64,000 nt of DNA from Catellatospora coxensis (lineage in GTDB: Bacteria > Actinomycetota > Actinomycetes > Mycobacteriales > Micromonosporaceae), in the NCBI RefSeq assembly GCF_016862635.1, contig NZ_BONI01000004.1, forward strand, positions 124,001-188,000, read 5' to 3'. The notes under the pieces are model-generated. The model was not told where the DNA came from and searched no databases. It saw only the letters and a program-made list of their open reading frames with translations. Below, one piece after another: positions 24,130 through 32,057 of this stretch (positions within the stretch are counted from its first letter, which is position 1; every line of letters begins with the position of its first letter). The position numbers were made by a program, and so were the translations under genes.

Positions 24130-26691
24130 TCATGCGGTTGCCGCAGCGATCGGCTGCGGTGTCCGGCGGCGGAACCAGCCGTGGATCTTGGCCGTTGCGC
24201 GTGGCACGGTCAGCGCGTACAGGACGCCGAAGACCAGGGACGCGATCAGCGCCAGCGGCCGGGACGTGTCGTCGATGAGCCGGAAGACCTGCCAGTGGGT
24301 CAGGTAGATGTACAGCGAGCTGGTCGCCAGCAGGGCGGCGGTGCGGTTGAGCAGCGGCAGGCTGGGCAGGTCGGTGATCCAGACCAGGATCAGCAGGCCG
24401 GCGACGATGACGGCTTCCCGGGCGGGGTCGCCGAACAGGCCCGGCACGGTCGCGGCGACGACGGCGCTGACCGCCAGCCGTTCGCGGGCGGAGGTCGCCT
24501 TGGCGGTCGCCCAGCCGAGCGCGAACAGCCAGAACACCACGACCGGGGTGGGCAGCCGCACGTCCGGGACGAGCTGGTAGCGCGCGATCAGGCCGAGCGC
24601 GGCCAGGGTGAGGGGCAGCGCGAACGGGTGGCGGCGCTCCAGCCGGTCGAACGTGGGCAGGCACAGCGCGATCAGCAGGATGACCAGGTAGTAGACCAGC
24701 GCCTCGACGAACCAGAAGTGCCACCAGTAGTTGGCGGTGTCCTCCGGAGCGAACAGGTAACCGAGCAGGAACACGCTGGCCGGTTCGTAGTCGTCGGTGA
24801 GCAGGTACATCGCGCCGATCCAGGTGACGGCGCCGAGCACGATGCGCGACATGCTGCGGGCGAGGTGGCGGACCCGTTCGCCGCGGGCGGCGGCGGTGAG
24901 GTGGAACCTGGCGAAGTTGAACCCGGCCACGCCGACGAGCACGTGCGCGCCGCCGGGCAGGTCGAAGACCTGGATGTGGCTGCCGACGATGAGCACGATC
25001 GCCAGGGCGCGCAGGGCGACGGTGGTGTCGACGCGCACTCGCCGCCACGGCGAGCAGTTCCTGGGTGCGGGGTCGCCGGCCGTGGTGGGCGGCCGGTCGG
25101 CGGCTGCGGCGAGCCGGCCCACGGGTGTGGTGTGCCAGTTCTCCGGCAGGCGGCCGAGCAGCTGTTGGAGCCGGATCGACATCTCGACGTAGGACAGCGA
25201 GTCCCCGCCGAGGCCGACGAAGGTGTCGTCGTCGCGGATGTCGTCGTGGCCCAGGATCCTGGCGAAGGCGCGGCGTACCGGGTCGGGGGTGTCCACCGCC
25301 GCGGGGGCGTCCTGCTCCCGGCCGGCCAGCGCGCGTACCGCCTGGTAGTCGGGTTTGCCGTTGGACAGCCGGGGCAGCTCGGCGACGGCGGCGACCCGGA
25401 TCACGTGGCCGGGCAGCCCGTGGGCGGCGGCGACCGCGTGCCGTACGTGCTCGGGGCGGTGGCCGCCTTCGTAGGCGATCGCCAGGGTGTCGTCGTCGCC
25501 GGCGCAGGCGGCGACGATGCCCGCGGTACGCAGCCGTGCCTCGATCTGCTGCAGGTCCAGGCGCAGGCCGAAGATCTTCGCGAACCGGCTGCGCCGCCCG
25601 ATGATCTCGTACAGGCCGTCGGGGGTGCGCCGGGCGATGTCGCCGGTGCGCAGCTCGTCGACGGTGCGGCCGAGGGCCAGGTCGGCGGGGGTGTGCGCGT
25701 AGCCGAGCATGACGTTGGGGCCGCGGTAGACCAGTTCGCCGGCGTCGGCCGGGGCGTCGTCGAGCGGGCTCAGGTGCAGGCTGCCGCCGGGCACGGGCAC
25801 GCCGATGGCCTGCGGGTGGTGCGCCGCCAGCCCCGGCGGGAGGTACGCGATGCGGGCGGTGGCCTCGGTCTGGCCGTACATGACGAACAGGTCCCAGCCG
25901 GCGCGGCGGCCGAGCGCGGCGTAGTGGCGTACCTGCTGGGGGTCCAGGCGGCCGCCGGCCTGGGTGAGGTAGCGCAGGCTCGGCAGGCGCATCCGGTCGA
26001 AGCCGATCCGGTCGAGCAGCTCGAACGTGTACGGGACCGCGGCGAAGCTGGTCGCCCGGTGCTCGCCGAACAGCCGCCAGAATTCCGGCTCGACCACGGA
26101 CAGGTCGGTGAGCAGCAGTGACGCGCCGCGCAGCAGGTGGCTGTTGATCACGGACAGGCCGTAGCAGTAGTGCATCGGCAGCGTGGTGACCGCGCGGTCG
26201 TCGGCGGTGAGGCCGAGATAGGCCGCGATGGATTCGGCGTTGGCCTGCAGGTTGTCGTGCGACAGCCGGACCAGTTTCGGCGAGCCGGTCGACCCGGACG
26301 TGCTCAGCAGCAGCGCGAGGTCCGGGTGCAGCTCGTGCGCGGTTCTGTCGCGTACGTCGTGGATGGTCTCGCCCGCCACGACGTCCGGGTCGTAGGCGGC
26401 GCGCAGCGCCTCGAACGCGGTCGGGCTGTCCCCGGGCGCGAGCAGCACCGGATGCCCGGCCGACAGCGCGGCGAGGTAGTTGACCAGCGCGTCGACCCGG
26501 TTGGCTCCGGCGACCATGACGAGGCGCCGCCGCGTCCCCAGCCGCGATGCCCGTCGGCTGACCAGCGCGGCGAGGTCGCGATAGGTGAGCACGCCGGTGT
26601 CGGTGATCAGCGCCGGGCGGTCGCCGTGCAGTATCAGGTCGCGGGCGAAGGGGACGCCCGCGGTGGCGGTTTCGGTGGCTACCAGAGTCAT
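24130..26691 (-). CDS. Adenylation - carrier protein - acyltransferase-3 fusion
   Basis: This 853-residue fusion has three parts. Residues 1-455 are an ANL-superfamily adenylation domain: A3 LLSTSGSTGSPK (128-139), A5 YGQTEA (272-277), A7 RTGDIA (348-353) and catalytic Lys446 in SNGKPDY. Residues 468-530 form a carrier domain with the phosphopantetheine Ser498 in GGDSLS. Residues 550-853 are a multi-helix membrane acyltransferase-3 (OafA-like) domain with its conserved Arg/His at RALAIVLIVGSH. The layout suggests that an acyl or amino acid is activated, held on the carrier and passed at the membrane to a sugar, lipid or siderophore acceptor. Two iron boxes just upstream and the divergent Fe transporter link it to iron limitation. 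Confidence 0.88.
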   Translation of the reverse strand: MTLVATETATAGVPFARDLILHGDRPALITDTGVLTYRDLAALVSRRASRLGTRRRLVMVAGANRVDALVNYLAALSAGHPVLLAPGDSPTAFEALRAAYDPDVVAGETIHDVRDRTAHELHPDLALLLSTSGSTGSPKLVRLSHDNLQANAESIAAYLGLTADDRAVTTLPMHYCYGLSVINSHLLRGASLLLTDLSVVEPEFWRLFGEHRATSFAAVPYTFELLDRIGFDRMRLPSLRYLTQAGGRLDPQQVRHYAALGRRAGWDLFVMYGQTEATARIAYLPPGLAAHHPQAIGVPVPGGSLHLSPLDDAPADAGELVYRGPNVMLGYAHTPADLALGRTVDELRTGDIARRTPDGLYEIIGRRSRFAKIFGLRLDLQQIEARLRTAGIVAACAGDDDTLAIAYEGGHRPEHVRHAVAAAHGLPGHVIRVAAVAELPRLSNGKPDYQAVRALAGREQDAPAAVDTPDPVRRAFARILGHDDIRDDDTFVGLGGDSLSYVEMSIRLQQLLGRLPENWHTTPVGRLAAAADRPPTTAGDPAPRNCSPWRRVRVDTTVALRALAIVLIVGSHIQVFDLPGGAHVLVGVAGFNFARFHLTAAARGERVRHLARSMSRIVLGAVTWIGAMYLLTDDYEPASVFLLGYLFAPEDTANYWWHFWFVEALVYYLVILLIALCLPTFDRLERRHPFALPLTLAALGLIARYQLVPDVRLPTPVVVFWLFALGWATAKATSARERLAVSAVVAATVPGLFGDPAREAVIVAGLLILVWITDLPSLPLLNRTAALLATSSLYIYLTHWQVFRLIDDTSRPLALIASLVFGVLYALTVPRATAKIHGWFRRRTPQPIAAATA

Positions 26692-26700
26692 GAGGGGGCC

Positions 26701-26719
26701 TTAGGGCAGGCTTACCAAA
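26701..26719. promoter_or_regulatory. IdeR/DmdR-like iron box 1
   Basis: TTAGGGCAGGCTTACCAAA matches 15 of 19 positions of the actinobacterial iron-box consensus TTAGGTTAGGCTAACCTAA by my alignment. It is close to the start of the fusion gene (ATG at 26691), so iron-loaded repressor would block that promoter. Confidence 0.7.
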
Positions 26720-26720
26720 T

Positions 26721-26739
26721 CTAGGTTAGGATTTCCTAA
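26721..26739. promoter_or_regulatory. IdeR/DmdR-like iron box 2
   Basis: CTAGGTTAGGATTTCCTAA also matches 15 of 19 iron-box positions and contains the perfect inverted repeat GTTAGG-ATTT-CCTAAC (26725-26740). It is one base from box 1 and 37 bases from the Fe-binding protein start, so the pair can control both divergent genes. Confidence 0.8.
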
Positions 26740-26775
26740 CTTCTACAGCCTGTCAAACCTGAGAGGGGAGTCGGC

Positions 26776-27858
26776 GTGCGTACCGACCGCAGACCCAGCA
26801 CCGCCGTGACGATCGGGACCGATACCCGGCGCAAGGCCGCACCCCGCGCGGTCGTGGCTTCGCTCGCCGCGGCCGTGCTGCTCGCCGCCGGGCTGGCCGG
26901 CTGCTCCGGCGAGGAGCCCAAGGACATCACCGTCTACAGCGGACGGACCCAGTCGCTGGTCCAGCCGCTGATCGACGAGTTCACCAAGAAGACCGGCATC
27001 ACCGTCGCCGTGCGCTACGGCACCACCGCGCAGACCGCCGCCCAGCTGCAGGAGGAGGGCGACAAGTCGCCCGCCGACGTGTTCCTGTCCCAGGACGCCG
27101 GAGCCCTCGGCGCGGTCGCCAAAGCCGGGCTGCTGGCCCAGGTCCCGGCCGAGCTGCTGGCCAAGGTCCCCGCGCCGTACCAGCACGCCGGCGGCCAGTG
27201 GGTGGGCGTGACCGGCCGGCTGCGCGTCTTCGCCTACAACGCCGACCAGGTCAAGCCCGAGGAGCTGCCGAAGTCGGTGCTGGACGTGACCGGCCCGCAG
27301 TGGAAGGGCCGGCTGGGCGTCGCGCCGACCAACGCCTCGTTCCAGACGTTCGTCACCGCACTGCGGGTGCAGCACGGCGACGCGAAGGCCAAGCAGTTCC
27401 TCGACGGCATCAAGGCCAACGAGCCGCAGATCCGCGACAACAACATCGTCATCGTCGGCGAGATCAACGACGGCAAGCTCCCGGCCGGCCTGGTCAACCA
27501 CTACTACCTGTTCGAGAAGGCGGCCGAGCTCGGCGTCAGCCCCGACCAGCTCAAGGTCAAGCTGCACTACTTCGGCGACGGCGACACCGGCGGCCTGCTC
27601 AACGTCTCCGGGCTGGGCCTGCTGAAGAAGGCGTCCGGCAACGCCAAGGCCAAGCAGTTCATGGAGTACCTGCTCGGCGTCGACGGCCAGACCTACTTCG
27701 CGACCAAGACCTTCGAGTACCCGCTGATCGCGGGCGTGCCGACCGCGCCCGGCCTGCCGTCGCTGGCCGACCTGAAGATCCCGGCGATCAACCTCAACGA
27801 CCTGGACACCCTCGCCGCGTCCGTCGAAATGATCAAGAATTCGGGGCTGACGTCCTGA
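26776..27858 (+). CDS. fbpA: Fe(III) ABC transporter substrate-binding lipoprotein
   Basis: This 360-residue ferric-binding lipoprotein has a long basic N-terminus, a hydrophobic segment and lipobox LAGC. The mature sequence is typical FbpA/AfuA: ITVYSGRTQSLVQPLIDEFTKKTGI, ADVFLSQDAGALGAVAKAGLL, TGRLRVFAYN and NHYYLFEKA, whose adjacent tyrosines (NHYY) are the expected Fe(III) ligands. It leads a three-gene operon with permease and ATPase. Its promoter contains two iron boxes, so expression should rise in iron starvation. Confidence 0.93.
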   Translation: MRTDRRPSTAVTIGTDTRRKAAPRAVVASLAAAVLLAAGLAGCSGEEPKDITVYSGRTQSLVQPLIDEFTKKTGITVAVRYGTTAQTAAQLQEEGDKSPADVFLSQDAGALGAVAKAGLLAQVPAELLAKVPAPYQHAGGQWVGVTGRLRVFAYNADQVKPEELPKSVLDVTGPQWKGRLGVAPTNASFQTFVTALRVQHGDAKAKQFLDGIKANEPQIRDNNIVIVGEINDGKLPAGLVNHYYLFEKAAELGVSPDQLKVKLHYFGDGDTGGLLNVSGLGLLKKASGNAKAKQFMEYLLGVDGQTYFATKTFEYPLIAGVPTAPGLPSLADLKIPAINLNDLDTLAASVEMIKNSGLTS

Positions 27859-27950
27859 GCACGTCCACCGGCACCGGACGGCGGGCGCGCACCGGCGCGC
27901 CCGCCCCACGGCGTGCCGTCCACCGGCTGCGCCGCCTCGCCCCCCGCCCG

Positions 27951-29459
27951 GTGCTGCTGACGGGCAGCCTGCTGGCCGTCGCCGTCGCGCTCATCCCGCT
28001 GGTCTACCTGGGCGTTCGCGCCGCCGAGGCGGGCGGCGAGCGCATCCGGGCGGAACTGCTCACCGGCGCGACCGCCGAGCTGGCCGCGACCAGCCTGGCC
28101 CTGGCCGCGCTCGTCACGGCCGGGTGCCTGCTGCTCGGGGTCGGCGCCGCGTTCCTGGTCACCCGCACCGACCTGCCGCTGCGGCGGACGTTCGGCGTGG
28201 TCGCGGCGCTGCCGCTGGCGATGCCGACCTACGTAGCCGCCTTCGGCTGGGTCTCGGTCGTCGACGGGTTCCACGGCTTCTGGCCCGCCGCCCTGGTGCT
28301 GACCTTCTGCTCCTTCCCGTACGTCTACCTGCCGGTCGCGGCCGCGCTGCGCTCCGTCGACCCGGCGGTCGAGGAGGTGTCGCAGTCGCTGGGCCGCGGC
28401 GGCCGGCGCACCTTCACCGGCGTGACCCTGCGCCAGATCCGCCCCGCCGTCGTCGCCGGCGGGCTGCTGGTCACCCTGTACGTGCTGTCCGACTTCGGCG
28501 CGGTCGCGCTGCTGCGGGTCAACACGTTCACCCGGTCCGTGTTCACGTCGTTCGACCTCGGCTTCGACCGCGTCGGCGCGCTGGTCCAGGCGACCGCCCT
28601 GGTCGTGGTCACCCTCGTGATCCTCGGCGCGGAGCTGGCCGTACGCCGCCACGACACCCGCTACGCCAAAGTGGGCGGCGGCACGCGCCGGCCCGCGCGC
28701 ATCGTGCGCCTGGGCCCGTGGCGGGCCCCTGCCCTGCTGGCCATCGTCGCCGTCGCCGCCGGCAGCTTCGCGGTGCCGGGCGCGGCACTCGTGCGCTGGA
28801 CGGCCGAAGGCGTGTCCCGGCCCGGCTCGCCGGCCGAGATCGCCGGCGCGGCCGCCAACTCGATGGGCGTGTCCGCGCTCGGGGCGGCGTTGACCATGCT
28901 GCTGGCCCTGCCGATCGGGCTGCTGACCGCCCGTGCCCCGGGCCCGCTGTCGGCGGTGCTGGACCGGCTGACCTACCTCACCCACGCGCTGCCCGGCCTG
29001 GTCGTCGGGCTGTCGCTGGTGTTCTTCGGCATCAACGTCGCCTACCCGCTCTACCAGACCCGGTGGCTGCTGGCGCTGGCCTACGCGACGCTGTTCCTGC
29101 CGCTGGCCGTCGGCGCGGTCGCGTCCGCCGCCGCGCTGTCGCCGCCCAGCCTGGAGGAGGCCGCCCGCTCCCTCGGTCGCGGGCCCTGGGCGGTGCTGCG
29201 CACCGTCACGCTGCCACTGACCCTGCCCGGCATCGGCGCGGGAGCCGCGCTGGTGTTCCTCACCTGCATGAAGGAACTGCCGGCGACCCTGCTGCTGCGT
29301 CCCACCGGGATGGACACCCTGGCCACCGAACTGTGGACGCACACCTCCGTCGCCGCCTACGCCGCCGCCTCGCCGTACGCGGCACTGCTCGTCATCCTGT
29401 CCGCGGGGCCGGTGCTGGTGCTGGCCCGCCGCGCGCTCACCCCCGGAGGCACCCCGTGA
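27951..29459 (+). CDS. fbpB: Fe(III) ABC transporter permease (fused two-half type)
   Basis: This permease of 502 or more residues has about twelve transmembrane helices formed by two homologous halves, as in FbpB/SfuB. Both EAA loops are visible: EEVSQSLGRGGRRTFTGVTLRQIRP and LEEAARSLGRGPWAVLRTVTLPLTLPG. Coding potential extends upstream to the fbpA stop, but the first ordinary start codon is GTG 27951. A CTG at 27855 overlaps the fbpA stop (CTGA) and would add a basic 32-residue leader typical of such permeases. I give the standard start but suspect the true one is upstream and non-canonical. The stop overlaps the ATPase start. Confidence 0.88.
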   Translation: MLLTGSLLAVAVALIPLVYLGVRAAEAGGERIRAELLTGATAELAATSLALAALVTAGCLLLGVGAAFLVTRTDLPLRRTFGVVAALPLAMPTYVAAFGWVSVVDGFHGFWPAALVLTFCSFPYVYLPVAAALRSVDPAVEEVSQSLGRGGRRTFTGVTLRQIRPAVVAGGLLVTLYVLSDFGAVALLRVNTFTRSVFTSFDLGFDRVGALVQATALVVVTLVILGAELAVRRHDTRYAKVGGGTRRPARIVRLGPWRAPALLAIVAVAAGSFAVPGAALVRWTAEGVSRPGSPAEIAGAAANSMGVSALGAALTMLLALPIGLLTARAPGPLSAVLDRLTYLTHALPGLVVGLSLVFFGINVAYPLYQTRWLLALAYATLFLPLAVGAVASAAALSPPSLEEAARSLGRGPWAVLRTVTLPLTLPGIGAGAALVFLTCMKELPATLLLRPTGMDTLATELWTHTSVAAYAAASPYAALLVILSAGPVLVLARRALTPGGTP

Positions 29460-30505
29460 ACGCACTCGTCGTACGCGCCGCGCACAAGGCGTTCGGGCCG
29501 GTGAAAGCCCTCGACGGCGCCGAGCTGACGGTGCCCGCCGGCTCGCTGACCGCGGTGCTGGGCCCGTCCGGCTGCGGCAAGACGACCCTGCTGCGCTGCG
29601 TCGCCGGCTTCGAGCACCTCGACGCCGGTGAGATCACCCTCGGCGACCGTGCCGTGTCCGGCTCCGGCCGCCACGTCCCGGCGCACCGGCGCGGCGTGGC
29701 CGTCGTGCCGCAGGACGGCGCGCTGTTCCCGCACCTGGACGTCGCCGGCAACGTCGGCTACGGCCTCGACGCCGCGCAGCGCCGTAGCGGCCGCGTCGAC
29801 CAGGTCCTCGAACTGGTCGGGCTGGCCGGCTACGGCAGGCGTATGCCGCACCAGCTCTCCGGCGGCCAGCAGCAGCGCGTCGCCGTCGCCAGGGCGCTGG
29901 CCCCCCGCCCCCGGCTGGTGCTGCTCGACGAGCCGTTCAGCGCGCTGGACGCCGGGCTGCGCGCCGGGCTGCGCGCCGACGTGCGCGCCGCGCTGCACGC
30001 CGACGGCGCGACCGCCGTGCTGGTCACCCACGACCAGGGCGAGGCGCTGTCGATGGCCGACCAGGTCGTGGTCATGCACCAGGGCCGGGTACGCCGCCAG
30101 GGCACCCCGCTGGAGGTGTACCGCACCCCCGGCGATCCGTGGGTCGCCCGGTTCGTCGGCGACGCCGTGCTGCTGCCCGGGACCGCCGGCGGTGACCGCG
30201 TCCCGACGCCGCTGGGCGAACTCGCCCTCGACCGCGCCTGCCACGACACCATCACCGTGCTGGTGCGGCCCGAGCAGATCCGGGTCACGCCACCCGACGC
30301 GGCACCTGACGCGGTGGCCGCGACCGTGCGCGGGCAGCTGTTCCACGGCCACGACGTCGTTCTGGACCTGCGGCTCGACGACGGAACCCCGGTCACCGCA
30401 CGGGTGCTCGACCGCGGGCAGCAACTCGTGCCGGGCCAGCGCGTCGGGCTCACCGTCGACGGGCCCGTGCACGCCATGCCCGGCCCCGAGCCGGTGGCCG
30501 GGTGA
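29456..30505 (+). CDS. fbpC: Fe(III) ABC transporter ATP-binding protein
   Basis: This 349-residue ATPase energises the ferric importer. Motifs: Walker A GPSGCGKTT, Q-loop VVPQDGALFPHL, signature [15 protein letters not shown], Walker B LVLLDEPFSALD and H-loop VLVTHDQGEALSMAD. The extra C-terminal domain (about 240-349, with VLVRPEQIRV) is the TOBE-like regulatory domain of FbpC. GTG 29456 overlaps the permease stop. The operon ends here; no clear hairpin follows before the opposing methyltransferase gene. Confidence 0.95.
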   Translation: MNALVVRAAHKAFGPVKALDGAELTVPAGSLTAVLGPSGCGKTTLLRCVAGFEHLDAGEITLGDRAVSGSGRHVPAHRRGVAVVPQDGALFPHLDVAGNVGYGLDAAQRRSGRVDQVLELVGLAGYGRRMPHQLSGGQQQRVAVARALAPRPRLVLLDEPFSALDAGLRAGLRADVRAALHADGATAVLVTHDQGEALSMADQVVVMHQGRVRRQGTPLEVYRTPGDPWVARFVGDAVLLPGTAGGDRVPTPLGELALDRACHDTITVLVRPEQIRVTPPDAAPDAVAATVRGQLFHGHDVVLDLRLDDGTPVTARVLDRGQQLVPGQRVGLTVDGPVHAMPGPEPVAG

Positions 30506-30565
30506 CGGTGCGAGGCGGCACGGAACAGTTCGGCGGCGGGCCGGTCGATGACCCCGACCCGACCG

Positions 30566-31228
30566 CTACCCGACCACCGCCTCGGCCTTACAGGCGATCA
30601 GCTGCACCTCCTGGAACTGCCGCTTGTCCTCGGGCTGGGGTTCGCGCACCATCCGGCCGACCTCGGCCAGCCCGGCCTTGCGCAGCATCGCGGCGAGGTG
30701 GTCGGGCCACCACCGGTAGGCCGGCGCGACCGAGTGGTCGAAGACCTGCGTCGGGTGCGACGGATCCTCGCTGGCCGAGAAGCCGATCAGCAGGTGGCCG
30801 CCGGGTGCCAGCACCCGGTGGAACTCGTCCAGGATGGCGGGGACGTCCTGCGGCGGCGTGTGAATGATGGACCAGCGCGACAGCACGCCGCTGAGCGTGC
30901 CGTCGGCGATGTCCAACGCGGCCATCGAGCCCACGTCGAACCGCAGGTCCGGATAGGCCTCCCGAGCCAACGTGATCATCGCTGGCGAGACGTCGACCCC
31001 CGACGCCGCCAACCCCAGCTTGTGCAGGTGAGCGGTGACGTAGCCGGGCCCGCAGCCCAGGTCCGCGACCCGGGTGTCCCCGCTCGTCCGCACCAGCTCG
31101 GCGAAGGCGTCCAGGATCGCGCGGTCCAGGGGCCTGTCCTGCAGCGAGTCGCTGAACAGCTGCGCATAGGCGAGGGCAGCGGCGTCGTAACTGTCGCGGG
31201 TGGCGGCGAGGGAATCGTGTTCGACCAT
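30566..31228 (-). CDS. Class I SAM-dependent methyltransferase
   Basis: This is a 220-residue soluble methyltransferase of the Methyltransf_11/25 type. Motif I is VADLGCGPGYVTAHL, motif II region GVDVSPAMITLARE, and the post-motif segment is VLAPGGHLLIGFSA. The substrate is unknown. Start ATG 31228 lacks a strong ribosome site. It converges with fbpC (60-base gap) and is divergent from the remnant that follows, so it looks like a solitary gene. Confidence 0.88.
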   Translation of the reverse strand: MVEHDSLAATRDSYDAAALAYAQLFSDSLQDRPLDRAILDAFAELVRTSGDTRVADLGCGPGYVTAHLHKLGLAASGVDVSPAMITLAREAYPDLRFDVGSMAALDIADGTLSGVLSRWSIIHTPPQDVPAILDEFHRVLAPGGHLLIGFSASEDPSHPTQVFDHSVAPAYRWWPDHLAAMLRKAGLAEVGRMVREPQPEDKRQFQEVQLIACKAEAVVG

Positions 31229-31260
31229 TTGTACGACAGTAGTGCGCGGCCCCCCACGCC

Positions 31261-31453
31261 GCCGTCCGGGACCAGGCGGCCGACCTGCTCGTCGACGCCG
31301 CGGCACCAGTCTGTGACCGGCTCGACCCCGGCGCGGTACGCGCGCGGCTGCACCGCGCCGACGCGGCGACCCGGTCCGGGGCTGGAGTTCGCGCTCAACC
31401 TCGACGTGTGGCTGCGGCCGGGGCGCGGATCGCCGGCGGCGTCCAAGTCGTGA
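31261..31453 (+). pseudogene. Remnant of an asparagine-synthase-like (lasso-cyclase-type) C-terminus, frameshifted
   Basis: Translation from 31261 gives AVRDQAADLLVDAA...CDRLDPGAVRARLH; after a run of four G at 31378-31381 the pattern continues in the next frame as LEFALNLDVWLRPG and a stop at 31451-31453. The order DPxAVRxxL, helix, LxxxLNLxxWLR resembles the end of asparagine synthase/lasso-peptide cyclase proteins. No start codon or upstream part is present, so I read it as a decayed fragment. Weak but coherent evidence; an unrelated short peptide cannot be excluded. Confidence 0.35.
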
Positions 31454-31462
31454 CCGGACACC

Positions 31463-32047
31463 GTGCCAGAATCGTTCGTGCGCAACGAGCATCGCCTGCC
31501 GACCAGGACGCCAGAGTCGCGAGCCTTCGCCGAGCGCGTACAGCTGGTCATGGGTCTGACCGCGCGCCTGAACCTGCTGCCGTTCGACGACCTGGACGCG
31601 CGCCGGACGGTGCTCGCCCAGATCTTCGGCAGGCCCGTGCCGGACTCGCTGTCGATCCTGCCGCCGTTCTACTGCGACTACGGGCTCGGGGCGTCGTTCG
31701 GGGAGCGCGTGTTCATCAACCAGGGCTGCTACTTCCTCGACTACGGCGGCATCACCATCGGCGACCGCGTCCTGATCGGTCCGAGCGTCACGCTGAGCAC
31801 GGCCGGACACCCGGTCGAGGTCGACGAACGCTACGACTACATCACGCACGCGCCGATCGTCATCGAGGACGACGTGTGGATCGGGGCCGCGGCCACGGTC
31901 ACGCCCGGTGTGACGATCGGCCGCGGCTCGGTCGTCGGCGCGGGCGCGGTCGTCGCCAAGGACGTGCCGCCTTTGAGCGTGGTGACGGCGACGAGCATCG
32001 TCGAGCGCAAACGTCTGCGGCCACCGGCGGCGAGCCCGCCCCGGTAG
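31463..32047 (+). CDS. Maltose/galactoside-type O-acetyltransferase (left-handed beta-helix)
   Basis: This 194-residue LacA/Maa/NodL-type acetyltransferase would transfer acetyl from acetyl-CoA to a sugar hydroxyl. Hexapeptide repeats run from about residue 85 to 175 (ITIGDRVLIGPSV, VIEDDVWIGAAATVTPGVTIGRGSVVGAGAVVAKDV). The catalytic His is in TAGHPV. The N-terminal helical Mac domain (ERVQLVMGLTARLNLLPFDD) is also present. Start GTG 31463; GTG 31478 is an alternative. Ten bases separate it from the next gene on the same strand. Confidence 0.9.
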   Translation: MPESFVRNEHRLPTRTPESRAFAERVQLVMGLTARLNLLPFDDLDARRTVLAQIFGRPVPDSLSILPPFYCDYGLGASFGERVFINQGCYFLDYGGITIGDRVLIGPSVTLSTAGHPVEVDERYDYITHAPIVIEDDVWIGAAATVTPGVTIGRGSVVGAGAVVAKDVPPLSVVTATSIVERKRLRPPAASPPR

Positions 32048-32057
32048 CATTCGCGCC

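Noticed and set aside
23209..26121. A 970-codon open frame on the plus strand
   Set aside because: It is antisense to the M56 gene and the adenylation fusion, both with clear motifs; its Gln/Gly/Arg-rich translation has no recognisable domain.
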